Shown piece after piece: positions 7,929 to 15,672 of a stretch of DNA of 64,000 nt. The position numbers were made by a program, and so were the translations under genes. The stretch spans positions 1 through 64,000 of the forward strand of contig JARLGY010000010.1 of the NCBI GenBank assembly GCA_031292525.1, written 5' to 3'. How positions within the stretch are numbered: the first letter of the stretch is position 1; each line of letters begins with the position of its first letter. The notes beneath the pieces were generated by a model. It saw only the letters and a program-made list of their open reading frames with translations, was not told where the DNA came from and ran no database searches. Source of the stretch: Flavipsychrobacter sp. GTDB lineage: Bacteria > Bacteroidota > Bacteroidia > Chitinophagales > Chitinophagaceae.

Positions 7929-8204
7929 TTACTTACCTCCATTATCATTTATCTTCTCTACTTCTGTTTTTTTACCTTCTTTTTTAGCCGACTTCACTTC
8001 TTTCTTTTCCATCTTATTTTTTTCACGTTTCGCCTTTTCAGTTTTATGTTCGGCAGCAAATTTTTCCATCTTTGTTTCTGCCTTATCTGCCTTCACCTCT
8101 TTTTTTGCGGCCTTTGGCTTTTCCGGTTGGGTATCTTGCGCGTAAGAAGTGGTTGTTGTGGCAATACAAAAGGCAACATTTATAATTATAAATAGTTTTT
8201 TCAT
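7929..8204 (-). CDS. Small lysine-rich exported protein (copy 1 of 3)
   Basis: The 91-residue protein has a signal peptide (MKKLFIIINVAFCIATTTTSYAQ) and a mature part made almost only of Lys, Ala and Glu in short repeats (KAAKKEVKADKAETKMEKF). It should be a highly basic, probably disordered or helical periplasmic or surface peptide. Two paralogues lie directly upstream in the same orientation. No family function is known to me; a polycation that binds LPS, cell wall or DNA outside the cytoplasm is one possibility. Confidence 0.75.
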   Translation of the reverse strand: MKKLFIIINVAFCIATTTTSYAQDTQPEKPKAAKKEVKADKAETKMEKFAAEHKTEKAKREKNKMEKKEVKSAKKEGKKTEVEKINDNGGK

Positions 8205-8246
8205 GCGGTTCGTGGCTCTTATTTAAGCTCTGTAAGATACGGAATT

Positions 8247-8277
8247 TAAAAAGCCCACACATTACTGCACGGGCTTT
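8247..8277 (-). terminator. Terminator after lysine-rich copy 2
   Basis: AAAGCCC at 8250-8256 pairs with GGGCTTT at 8271-8277. On the minus strand the stem is followed by a short T-run. It separates copy 2 from copy 1. Confidence 0.6.
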
Positions 8278-8338
8278 CATATAAAGATTGAAACTAAGCT
8301 TACTTGTGGGTAAACAATTAAACCATAGTCGATGAGAA

Positions 8339-8539
8339 TCACATGCCCTTCTCGGCTTTTTTGTTCATTTTTTCTTCTTTTTTTTCTGTTTTGGTAATGT
8401 TATGATGGCGCCTTTTCTTCATCATCTTTTCTTCTTTCTTATCAGCCTTCCTTTCTTTTTTAGCGGCATTCTCCTGGGCATATGATGTTGTTGCAGTTAA
8501 GCCTACTGCGAGCATGGCGATTACTAACAGGTTTTTCAT
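8339..8539 (-). CDS. Small lysine-rich exported protein (copy 2 of 3)
   Basis: The 66-residue protein has a signal peptide (MKNLLVIAMLAVGLTATTSYAQ) and a short Lys/Glu/Met/His mature part (KKERKADKKEEKMMKKRRHH). The signal peptide is nearly identical to that of copy 3, and the KADK motif is shared by all three, so they are tandem duplicates. The mature part is only about 44 residues, and the RRHHN block is unique to this copy. Confidence 0.7.
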   Translation of the reverse strand: MKNLLVIAMLAVGLTATTSYAQENAAKKERKADKKEEKMMKKRRHHNITKTEKKEEKMNKKAEKGM

Positions 8540-8602
8540 ATTTACGCATTTTATAGAACGAATATACTAAATAAATACATTAGATGCCAACTAAAAAACA
8601 AT

Positions 8603-8631
8603 AAAAAAGCCTCCGTATTACTACAGAGGCT
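8603..8631 (-). terminator. Terminator after lysine-rich copy 3
   Basis: AGCCTC at 8608-8613 pairs with GAGGCT at 8626-8631, with a T-run on the minus strand. The 6-bp stem is short, so this is moderate support. Confidence 0.5.
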
Positions 8632-8651
8632 CTTATAAAAGATGATAAAAA

Positions 8652-8849
8652 CTATTTCATTTTTTCTTCTTTCTTTTCAGATTTTGCTTCTTTTTTAGCA
8701 GCTTTTACTGGCTTTTTTTCAGCCTTAGCTTTGTCAGCTTTTACTTCTTTCTTAGCAGCTTTTGGAGTTGTTGCTTCAGTCTGCTGTGCGAATGATGTAG
8801 TTGCAGTAAGGCAAAGTGCTACTGCTGCGATAACGAATAAGTTTTTCAT
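8652..8849 (-). CDS. Small lysine-rich exported protein (copy 3 of 3)
   Basis: The 65-residue protein has a signal peptide (MKNLFVIAAVALCLTATTSFAQ) and a Lys/Ala/Glu mature part (PKAAKKEVKADKAKAEKKPV). The open frame extends to 8930, but the ATG at 8849 gives the same signal peptide start as copy 2 and removes a non-conserved extension. Each copy has its own intergenic region, and copies 2 and 3 have their own hairpins, so the genes look separately transcribed rather than in one operon. Confidence 0.7.
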   Translation of the reverse strand: MKNLFVIAAVALCLTATTSFAQQTEATTPKAAKKEVKADKAKAEKKPVKAAKKEAKSEKKEEKMK

Positions 8850-9017
8850 ATTGGTTTGTTTTATGGCCGCGAATCTAGTGAAAATAATTGGTGGATTAAA
8901 ACAATTATGTAGCTCTTTTTTTTCGACCAAAAATTATGTCTGATTTTTAGGCCATTTCGTCTAATACATTTACACATACCTTAAGCTAGCACTTTCTTTG
9001 ATGTACAAACACATTAT

Positions 9018-9833
9018 ATGAAATATATAAAGTACTGCATGTTTTTTTTACTTACCACAAAAGCCGGAGCAATTGGTGCCCAAACTGCGATTGGAGGCAT
9101 ATATGACCAAAGTACCGGTAAACCACTTGTTTATGCTAATATAGGCTTGCCGGCCAAAAACCTAGGTACTACTACTGATGAAATTGGCCATTACACTCTG
9201 CCATTACCAGGTACAAACGATGGTGATACGGTCAAAATATCGATTATTGGTTACCTGCCCCAGGTAATAACAGTAAAAAATCTGCTGGCACATCCTAATA
9301 TAAACCTGCAGCCCAAAAACAATGAACTTAAAGAGGTAGTGATAAAACCTAAAGAATTCAGGCAGCGGGTGCTAGGCAATACCAATAATAATAAGAAGCT
9401 GGTAATAGGGTTCACCAATTATAAACTGGGACATGAACTTGGCACTATGATGAAGATAAAGCGTCGCCCAACCTACATTGACAGCGTGCGGATAAATATA
9501 GCTCACTGCACCGCCGATAGTATCTTCTTTCGCTTAAACATTTCAGAAGACATAGATGGAGAATTTAGCAATATACTTGCACAACCCATATACATCAGTA
9601 CATCTACAAAGGATGCGCTTAAAAATCTATCGGTTGATCTGACAAAATATAACCTTGTGGTACGACACGATTTCCTGGTATCAGTAGAAGTGGTAAGAGA
9701 CATGAATAATAAAGAGATCTTCCTATGCGCAACTATGCTAGGCAGCAAAACTTATATGCGTGGCGTCAGCCAGGCTCCATGGACCAAAATTGCCATTGCC
9801 GGGCCATCTATAAGTGCATATGTGACTTATTAG
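9018..9833 (+). CDS. Exported CarboxypepD_reg-like domain protein
   Basis: The 271-residue protein has an N-terminal signal peptide. A carboxypeptidase regulatory-like (transthyretin-type) beta sandwich follows at about residues 25-105: GGIYDQSTGKPLVYANIGLP, then GTTTDEIGHYTLPLP and ISIIGYLPQVI. After it comes a unique beta-rich domain with KEVVIKPKEF, a linker often found in TonB-dependent and DUF5686 proteins. It is probably an envelope protein; the C-terminal domain is not recognised. Confidence 0.8.
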   Translation: MKYIKYCMFFLLTTKAGAIGAQTAIGGIYDQSTGKPLVYANIGLPAKNLGTTTDEIGHYTLPLPGTNDGDTVKISIIGYLPQVITVKNLLAHPNINLQPKNNELKEVVIKPKEFRQRVLGNTNNNKKLVIGFTNYKLGHELGTMMKIKRRPTYIDSVRINIAHCTADSIFFRLNISEDIDGEFSNILAQPIYISTSTKDALKNLSVDLTKYNLVVRHDFLVSVEVVRDMNNKEIFLCATMLGSKTYMRGVSQAPWTKIAIAGPSISAYVTY

Positions 9834-9835
9834 AG

Positions 9836-9880
9836 AGTCAAAAGTCTAAAAGTAGAAAGTCGTTATTAAAACCTTCACAG
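9836..9880. repeat. AGTC-rich simple intergenic repeat
   Basis: A run of short imperfect repeats (AGTC-AAA-AGTCTAAA-AGTAGAAAGTC) directly follows the stop at 9833. Such degenerate intergenic runs are common in this phylum. No function is evident. Confidence 0.35.
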
Positions 9881-9930
9881 ACGCGTCTTTTACTCATTTA
9901 AAAAGCTTATTGAATTGAACTGCTTAAAAT

Positions 9931-9967
9931 AACATTGGCTCCCTGAATATTCCGGGGAGCCAATGTT
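9931..9967 (-). terminator. Hairpin between convergent genes
   Basis: A 13-bp stem (AACATTGGCTCCC / GGGAGCCAATGTT) with a 10-base loop lies between the convergent genes at 9833 and 10041. On the minus strand it is followed by ATTTTAAG, so it best serves the ABC-F gene. Confidence 0.7.
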
Positions 9968-10040
9968 AAAGCATCACCTTAAGTGCGATATTCACCATAA
10001 TAGATCAAACCTCGCAAACTTATGATTTACGACTAACAAA

Positions 10041-11669
10041 CTACACAGGTATCCCATACATTTCAGCACGCTGGACTTTAACACGATCGCTTGTCATATA
10101 TTCATCAAAAGACATTTCTTTATCTATCAACCCGTTCGGTGTTATTTCAAGTATTCTGTCAGCAACAGTTTGTGCCAACTCATGGTCACGTGTAGTAAAC
10201 AGGATAGTTCCTTTAAAATCCTTCATACCATTGTTAAGGGCCGTAATACTTTCCAGATCCAGGTGATTGGTTGGTTCATCCAACATCAGCACGTTTCCTT
10301 TCTGCATCATCATACGGCTCAGCATACAACGCATTTTTTCTCCACCGCTCAATACAGAACTTTGTTTTAATGTCTCTTCACCAGAGAATAGCATACGTCC
10401 CAGGAAACCACGAATAAATGTTTCGTCCTTTTCTTCCGAATACTGGCGTAACCAGTCTATCAGGTTGTTGTCCTTACCCTGGAAATATTCAGTATTATCG
10501 TTCGGCAGGTAGGCTGGTGTAATGGTGATCCCCCACTTAAACACCCCTTCAAAATCCTGATCCTCTCCCGAAAGTATTTTATAGAAAGCACTGGTAGCCA
10601 ATCCATTACTGCTAAGTACCGCAACCTTTTGTCCACGTTTAAGATCAAAGCTAATGTCTTTAAATAGCACTTCGCCATTCACGGTTTTACCTAAACCTTT
10701 TACATCTATTATTTGGTCACCTGCCTCACGTACTTGTACGTTAAATAGTATGGCCGGATACTTACGATTTGATACTTTCATATCATCCAGCTTTATCTTA
10801 TCTAAAGCTTTCTTACGGCTGGTGGCCTGTTTCGATTTAGAGGCATTTGCAGAGAAACGCGCAATAAATTCTTTTAGTTCTGCTACTTTATCTTCTGCTT
10901 TGCGGTTAGCATCTGAGCGCTGTTTCAGCAAAAGCTGGCTACTTTCGTACCAGAAAGAGTAGTTACCGGTAAATACTTGTATTTTACCAAAGTCTATATC
11001 AGCAACGTGTGTACATACAGTATCCAAAAAGTGCCTGTCGTGCGATACTACCAACACAATTTTATCATAGTCGGCAAGGAAGTTTTCCAACCAGGCTATA
11101 GTTTCAAGGTCAAGGTCATTGGTAGGCTCATCCAGCAGCAGTATATCTGGTTTACCAAAAAGCGCTTGTGCAAGCAATACCCTTACTTTCTGGTTACCAT
11201 CTAGCTCTTTTACCAACTTGTCATGAAATTCTTCTTTTACACCCAGGCTGCTCAGCATGTTGGCAGCGTCACTTTCAGCGTTCCAACCGTCCATTTCAGC
11301 AAATTGAGCTTCCAATTCACCGGCTTTTAGTCCGTCTTCTTCCGTAAAGTCTTCTTTTGCATATATGGCATCCTTTGCCTTCATTACATCATACAGCACA
11401 GAGTTACCTCTTATAACTGCTTCCAGTACAGGCACTTCATCATATTCATAGTGGTTTTGTTTCAGAACGCTCATTCGTTCGTTCTTGCCAATCTCCACCT
11501 TTCCCGTTGTGGGATCAATTTCGCCAGATATTATTTTTAAAAATGTTGATTTACCGGCACCATTAGCACCTATAATACCATAGCAATTACCTTCATTGAA
11601 CCGCACGTTCACATCTTCAAACAACACACGCTTGCCATAACGCAGCGATAAATTAGAAATTGAGATCAT
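10041..11669 (-). CDS. ABC-F family ATPase, YbiT-like, with one degenerate ATP site
   Basis: A 542-residue soluble protein with two ABC domains joined by a charged linker (RFSANASKSKQATSRKK), the layout of E. coli YbiT. ABC-F proteins act on the ribosome. Domain 1 has an intact Walker A (GANGAGKS, residues 34-41), Walker B (LLLDEPT) and switch histidine (SHDRHF), but its signature is LDGNQ. Domain 2 has an intact signature (LSGGE, 440-444) and Walker B (LMLDEPTNHLD). Its Walker A reads SSNGLATS (353-360) without the lysine, and its switch position is TTRD instead of SHD. Both defects fall in the same composite site, because each site pairs one domain's Walker A with the other's signature. Confidence 0.9.
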   Translation of the reverse strand: MISISNLSLRYGKRVLFEDVNVRFNEGNCYGIIGANGAGKSTFLKIISGEIDPTTGKVEIGKNERMSVLKQNHYEYDEVPVLEAVIRGNSVLYDVMKAKDAIYAKEDFTEEDGLKAGELEAQFAEMDGWNAESDAANMLSSLGVKEEFHDKLVKELDGNQKVRVLLAQALFGKPDILLLDEPTNDLDLETIAWLENFLADYDKIVLVVSHDRHFLDTVCTHVADIDFGKIQVFTGNYSFWYESSQLLLKQRSDANRKAEDKVAELKEFIARFSANASKSKQATSRKKALDKIKLDDMKVSNRKYPAILFNVQVREAGDQIIDVKGLGKTVNGEVLFKDISFDLKRGQKVAVLSSNGLATSAFYKILSGEDQDFEGVFKWGITITPAYLPNDNTEYFQGKDNNLIDWLRQYSEEKDETFIRGFLGRMLFSGEETLKQSSVLSGGEKMRCMLSRMMMQKGNVLMLDEPTNHLDLESITALNNGMKDFKGTILFTTRDHELAQTVADRILEITPNGLIDKEMSFDEYMTSDRVKVQRAEMYGIPV

Positions 11670-11725
11670 CTTATATTATTGATTATGGGCGTAATTAATA
11701 ACTATCCGGCCTATTTTTGGAGGTG

Positions 11726-11733
11726 CAAAGTTA
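11726..11733 (-). promoter_or_regulatory. -7 promoter element of the ABC-F gene (TAACTTTG)
   Basis: Read on the minus strand, TAACTTTG fits TAnnTTTG exactly and lies between the end of the upstream gene (11762) and the start at 11669. The expected upstream TTTG is poor. Confidence 0.45.
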
Positions 11734-11761
11734 CGAATAAGAAAAATGAAAAGAAAAAATT

Positions 11762-12271
11762 CTATATCAGGGTAACAAAATTTCCAGGATGTGCCAGTGC
11801 ATTATTTACCATAGCAAGTATTGTAGATTCATTCAATTCCATAAACCGATCATCTATAGCCTCAAATTCTTTCAATTCGGCATATAATAATGCAAACTCT
11901 TCCACTGTAGTTGTTTTAGTTAATAACTCCCTATTTAATACAAAAACCTTAAGTGCATCATCAATTACTTCTGCCATATCATTGATATTCAATGCGTAAA
12001 GCCAACCTGGCATATCTGGCAATAATCCAACATAACCATTTTGTATCAGCTGTATAAAGCCACCTTGCATTACCTGCATCTTTACATAGTCGTATGTAAG
12101 CATTAGTTGCTGCTCATCTGTTAACTCGTCCATCAACTCAAAGTTCTGGCGGCGATACATTTCTTCGTGTAACGGCTCTACGATCTGGTCGTATATACCA
12201 TTAATGTTATTCTCTTGTTGCAATTGGTTCCAGACTGCGGCCTCTACAGCAGGCAAAAAATAATTACTCAT
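11762..12271 (-). CDS. DMP19/DUF4375-like protein
   Basis: A protein of about 169 residues without signal or membrane segment. The core YVKMQVMQGGFIQLIQNGY fits the DUF4375/DMP19 pattern (an aromatic, then NGGF-like turn, then Q-x-x-x-N), followed by a helical C-terminus. DMP19 of Neisseria is described as a DNA mimic that blocks a repressor; whether this homologue does that is unknown. I chose the ATG at 12271 because AAAGG lies eight bases upstream; another in-frame ATG is at 12295. It is divergent from the LysR gene, 31 bases away. Confidence 0.65.
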   Translation of the reverse strand: MSNYFLPAVEAAVWNQLQQENNINGIYDQIVEPLHEEMYRRQNFELMDELTDEQQLMLTYDYVKMQVMQGGFIQLIQNGYVGLLPDMPGWLYALNINDMAEVIDDALKVFVLNRELLTKTTTVEEFALLYAELKEFEAIDDRFMELNESTILAMVNNALAHPGNFVTLI

Positions 12272-12276
12272 AACGT

Positions 12277-12284
12277 TACCTTTG
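12277..12284 (+). promoter_or_regulatory. -7 promoter element of the LysR gene (TACCTTTG)
   Basis: TACCTTTG matches the Bacteroidota -7 consensus, 18 bases before the ATG at 12303. The -33 element is not clear. Confidence 0.4.
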
Positions 12285-12302
12285 GGATTATACATAATAA
12301 TT

Positions 12303-13196
12303 ATGCTCGATTTCAGATTACGCGTTTTTCATACAGTGGCCAAACTATTGAACTTTACTAAGGCCGCAGGGGTACTCAACGTAACACAGCCCGCAGTAAC
12401 CAAGCATATTAAGGAACTGGAGCAGGAGTACAAAGTTACACTATTTGACAGGCAACCCAATGCGCTTGCCCTTACCGAAGCAGGTCAGCTACTATACCGC
12501 CATGCCATAAACATAATGGAGCAATATGAATTGCTGGATTTTGACATGAATGCAATTCATAATAAATTGATCGGAGACTTACATGTGGGTGCAAGTACCA
12601 CTATAGCCCAGTACGTACTTGGCCCGGTACTAGCCAGCTTCCACAAGCGCTACCCGGACGTACAAGTGCACTTAACAAATGAAAATAGCAACCATATCAT
12701 ACAATTACTCCTGCAAAAAGATATAGATATGGGGTTTGTGGAAGGCAAAACCAACAACAACAGTGTGCAATACACCCAGTATATAGAGGATGAACTGGTA
12801 CTAGTCTGTAGTGCGAAGAACCCGCTGTATAAGAAACAAGATGCCCTCCTTACTGATATAACAACCCTCCCTTTTGTGATGCGCGAGGGGGACTCAGGCA
12901 CATATGAAATACTAGAAGAGCACCTGAAAAAAGCGGGTATAAACATAGCCAGATTAAAAGTAAAAATGCATTTAGCCAGTACAGAGGGTATAAAACAGTT
13001 TGTAGAATACAGCGATCATTTTGCATTTCTCAGTATATATGCCATAGCTAATGAGCTCAATAGAGGCGCATTAAGGATAATAAATGTCAAGGGGCTTGAT
13101 ATGCATCGGCACTTTCATATTGTGCAAAGACAGGGCCAGCCCTTGCCCATAGCGGAATCCTTTGTAAAGTTCATACGCAACTATAACAAAAAGTAA
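12303..13196 (+). CDS. LysR-family transcription regulator (YeiE/CysB-like)
   Basis: A 297-residue regulator with an N-terminal winged helix (FRLRVFHTVAKLLNFTKAAG, then VTQPAVTKHIKELEQEY) and a periplasmic-binding-like effector domain from about residue 90 (GDLHVGASTTIAQYVL). I chose the ATG at 12303 because the LysR consensus starts two residues later; the frame extends to a TTG at 12282. It precedes a YeiH-type exporter by 148 bases, the same pairing as YeiE-YeiH in enterobacteria, where the effector is thought to be sulfite-related. Three repeated operator-like sites lie in the gap. Confidence 0.9.
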   Translation: MLDFRLRVFHTVAKLLNFTKAAGVLNVTQPAVTKHIKELEQEYKVTLFDRQPNALALTEAGQLLYRHAINIMEQYELLDFDMNAIHNKLIGDLHVGASTTIAQYVLGPVLASFHKRYPDVQVHLTNENSNHIIQLLLQKDIDMGFVEGKTNNNSVQYTQYIEDELVLVCSAKNPLYKKQDALLTDITTLPFVMREGDSGTYEILEEHLKKAGINIARLKVKMHLASTEGIKQFVEYSDHFAFLSIYAIANELNRGALRIINVKGLDMHRHFHIVQRQGQPLPIAESFVKFIRNYNKK

Positions 13197-13212
13197 TGCC
13201 CTAAACCCCACC

Positions 13213-13290
13213 ATTACCAAAAGTAATGACCTCATTTTCAATCTATTACTTTTTGTTATACCCCAAAAGCTGTTATTACTTTTAGTAATA
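13213..13290. promoter_or_regulatory. Three repeated ATTAC-N5-GTAAT operator-like sites
   Basis: Perfect inverted repeats ATTAC-N5-GTAAT occur at 13213-13227 and 13275-13289, and an imperfect copy (ATTAC-N5-GTTAT) starts at 13245. The copies start 32 and 30 bases apart, near three helical turns. The half-sites contain the T-N11-A box of LysR regulators. They lie between the LysR gene and its probable target. Confidence 0.65.
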
Positions 13291-13344
13291 GTGGCCAAAT
13301 AATGATGATTGGCTCTTTGTATTTATTCATACCACCTTTGTGAT

Positions 13345-14292
13345 ATGAAAGAAATGCTGAACAAAATGCCGGAAGGGGCAAAAAAATTTATATTCCTGGT
13401 TTTACTGGTAGCCTGCCTTGTGCTGAATGTAGATCCACCGATTGCGTTGCTCATGGGGCTTATGCTAGCCTTCACCATTGGGCACCCCTACCTACACCTT
13501 AACCAGCGCGCTACAACCCTCCTCTTACAGTTATCTGTAGTATGCCTGGGTTTCCATATGAATCTGCAGGAAGCACTTAAATCAGGCCGCCAGGGGTTGC
13601 TATTTACTATCGCGTCCATTAGCATAACACTTATCGCTGGCTACCTTATCGGCCGTAAACTTAAAATAGACAAGAAAACATCCTACCTCATATCAAACGG
13701 AACTGCAATATGCGGAGGAAGCGCCATAGCGGCTATTGGTCCGCTGATAAAAGCAAACGAGCAGCAAATGAGTGTGGCATTGGGCACCATTTTCATCCTC
13801 AACTCTATTGCTCTATTCCTTTTCCCATGGATTGGACACCTTATGAACTTCAATGAGGTGGAATTTGGCACTTGGTGTGCTATAGCTATCCACGACACCA
13901 GTTCGGTAGTAGGTGCAGCCAGCAAATTCGGGCAGGAAGCGTTGCAGGTGGCCACCACCATTAAACTGGAACGTGCCTTATGGATCATTCCTGTTTCTCT
14001 ACTTACAGCTTATTTCCAGAAAAATTCCGGGACAAAGATCAAACTGCCCTACTTTATCTTTTACTTTATTTTAGCCATTTTCATATATACCTACTTCCCC
14101 CAAGGGCAATCATTCTATAAGTTTGCTTATATGTTTGGCAAGAAAGGCCTAGTTGTAACCCTATTCCTCATAGGTGCAGGATTGTCTTTCAACACTGTAA
14201 AAACCGTAGGCTGGAGGCCTGTTGCGCAAGGCGTTTTGTTATGGATCATTGTCAGCATCTCTTCTTTATTAGCTATAAAGCACTTGTTGTAA
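13345..14292 (+). CDS. YeiH/UPF0324-family exporter
   Basis: A polytopic membrane protein of about 315 residues with roughly ten helices, belonging to the putative sulfate exporter family (UPF0324, YeiH). Recognisable segments are LLLQLSVVCLGFHMNLQEAL, NGTAICGGSAIAAIGP and AIHDTSSVVGAA, which are the conserved cores. The substrate is not established; sulfite or sulfonate export has been proposed for the family. The ATG at 13345 was chosen over the upstream TTG at 13309 because family proteins start shortly before the first helix. The LysR regulator upstream probably controls it. Confidence 0.9.
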   Translation: MKEMLNKMPEGAKKFIFLVLLVACLVLNVDPPIALLMGLMLAFTIGHPYLHLNQRATTLLLQLSVVCLGFHMNLQEALKSGRQGLLFTIASISITLIAGYLIGRKLKIDKKTSYLISNGTAICGGSAIAAIGPLIKANEQQMSVALGTIFILNSIALFLFPWIGHLMNFNEVEFGTWCAIAIHDTSSVVGAASKFGQEALQVATTIKLERALWIIPVSLLTAYFQKNSGTKIKLPYFIFYFILAIFIYTYFPQGQSFYKFAYMFGKKGLVVTLFLIGAGLSFNTVKTVGWRPVAQGVLLWIIVSISSLLAIKHLL

Positions 14293-14501
14293 TACAATAG
14301 ATAATCTGTTTACGAAATATTCACCCAAACAGAACGCGCAAAAATTATCAACAAAAACTTCTTATAAAACACTACAAAATACTGATAATCAATTATTTGA
14401 TTTAAAAATTAATATCAACATTATATTTCCTTAGCCATAAATGATGATCCCAATCCGGCTTTTTACTTTTACTTGCAAGGAACATTCTGTAATTTTCGCC
14501 C

Positions 14502-15530
14502 ATGGAAAGGAAGCCAGTATATTATAGTGATTATCTGCAACTAGACAAAATACTTGATGCCCAGAAAACCGAAAGCAGTAAGGAGGGCATACGTGCAGAT
14601 GATGAAATGTTATTCATCATCATACATCAGACATACGAACTGTGGTTCAAACAGATATTGCACGAATTGCATATTGTTCAGCAAATATTCAGACAAGACA
14701 ACATAGCCAATAATGCCCCTGACATATATAATAGTGTGCATCGCCTGAAAAGGATTTGCAGTATCATGGAAATTGCAGTTAGCCAGATGAGTGTACTGGA
14801 AACAATGACACCTCTTGACTTCCTCGATTTCAGAGATCTGCTGCTACCCGCCTCCGGTTTTCAAAGCATACAGTTTAAAATGATAGAAGCTGCCCTGGGC
14901 CTTACTTATCAAAACAGACATGGCAAACATTATTATACGTCTCAATTAAGGGAAAACGAAATTGCCAAAGTCAAAGAAGCAGAATCTCAACTATCCCTTC
15001 TTGTCCTGGTTAACCAATGGCTGGAGCGCATGCCATTTGTAAAAAATGACCAATACTGGCATGATTCCATAACTGACAGTGCATTCTGGACAGAATACAG
15101 GGAAGCCTATGCAACCAGCCTGCGTGAAAATGAAAAAAATAACCTGATCACTTTTGATAGCTTATTTATAAATACCGAAGACTATTCTAAGGAAAGATCT
15201 TTCAGCGCAGAAGCAAACAGGAACGCATTATTTATTATGTTATATCGCGACTACCCCATCCTGCACCTGCCATATGAACTGTTGAATACACTACTTGAAA
15301 TAGATGAGCTGATGGCAATGTGGCGCTACAGGCATATACATATGGTACAACGCACTATTGGCAAACGCGTAGGTACAGGGGGCAGTACTGGTGCAGAGTA
15401 CCTGCGCGCAGCAGCCGATAGCCACTATGTATTTAAAGAACTTGCCGAACTCACGTCTTTCTTACTACCAAGGAACCGCTTACCAAAGCTTCCCCAATCA
15501 CTTATTACAGACCTTGGCTATACAGGGTAG
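14502..15530 (+). CDS. kynA: Tryptophan 2,3-dioxygenase
   Basis: A 342-residue haem enzyme that opens the indole ring of L-tryptophan to N-formylkynurenine, the first step of the kynurenine route. Diagnostic segments are YSDYLQLDKILDAQ, DDEMLFIIIHQTYELWFKQI (with substrate-contacting His and Tyr), FRDLLLPASGFQS, and the haem-ligand segment WRYRHIHMVQRTIG, followed by the glycine-rich GTGGSTGAEYL loop. No other kynurenine gene is in the window. It ends in a bidirectional terminator. Confidence 0.96.
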   Translation: MERKPVYYSDYLQLDKILDAQKTESSKEGIRADDEMLFIIIHQTYELWFKQILHELHIVQQIFRQDNIANNAPDIYNSVHRLKRICSIMEIAVSQMSVLETMTPLDFLDFRDLLLPASGFQSIQFKMIEAALGLTYQNRHGKHYYTSQLRENEIAKVKEAESQLSLLVLVNQWLERMPFVKNDQYWHDSITDSAFWTEYREAYATSLRENEKNNLITFDSLFINTEDYSKERSFSAEANRNALFIMLYRDYPILHLPYELLNTLLEIDELMAMWRYRHIHMVQRTIGKRVGTGGSTGAEYLRAAADSHYVFKELAELTSFLLPRNRLPKLPQSLITDLGYTG

Positions 15531-15621
15531 ATTATACATGGCGACAATAAAATTATAAACAATCTTTTAACTTTTTTAAAAAACAAAAGTCTTAAAATAG
15601 CAATTACAATTCTATCACCAT

Positions 15622-15664
15622 AAGATAATGGGTATCCTCGAAAAGGGTACCCATTATCTTTTTT
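15622..15664. terminator. Bidirectional terminator
   Basis: A long stem (AAGATAATGGGTA-CC / GG-GTACCCATTATCTT) with flanking A- and T-runs sits between the convergent tryptophan dioxygenase and muramidase genes. Confidence 0.85.
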
Positions 15665-15672
15665 ACGATTTT

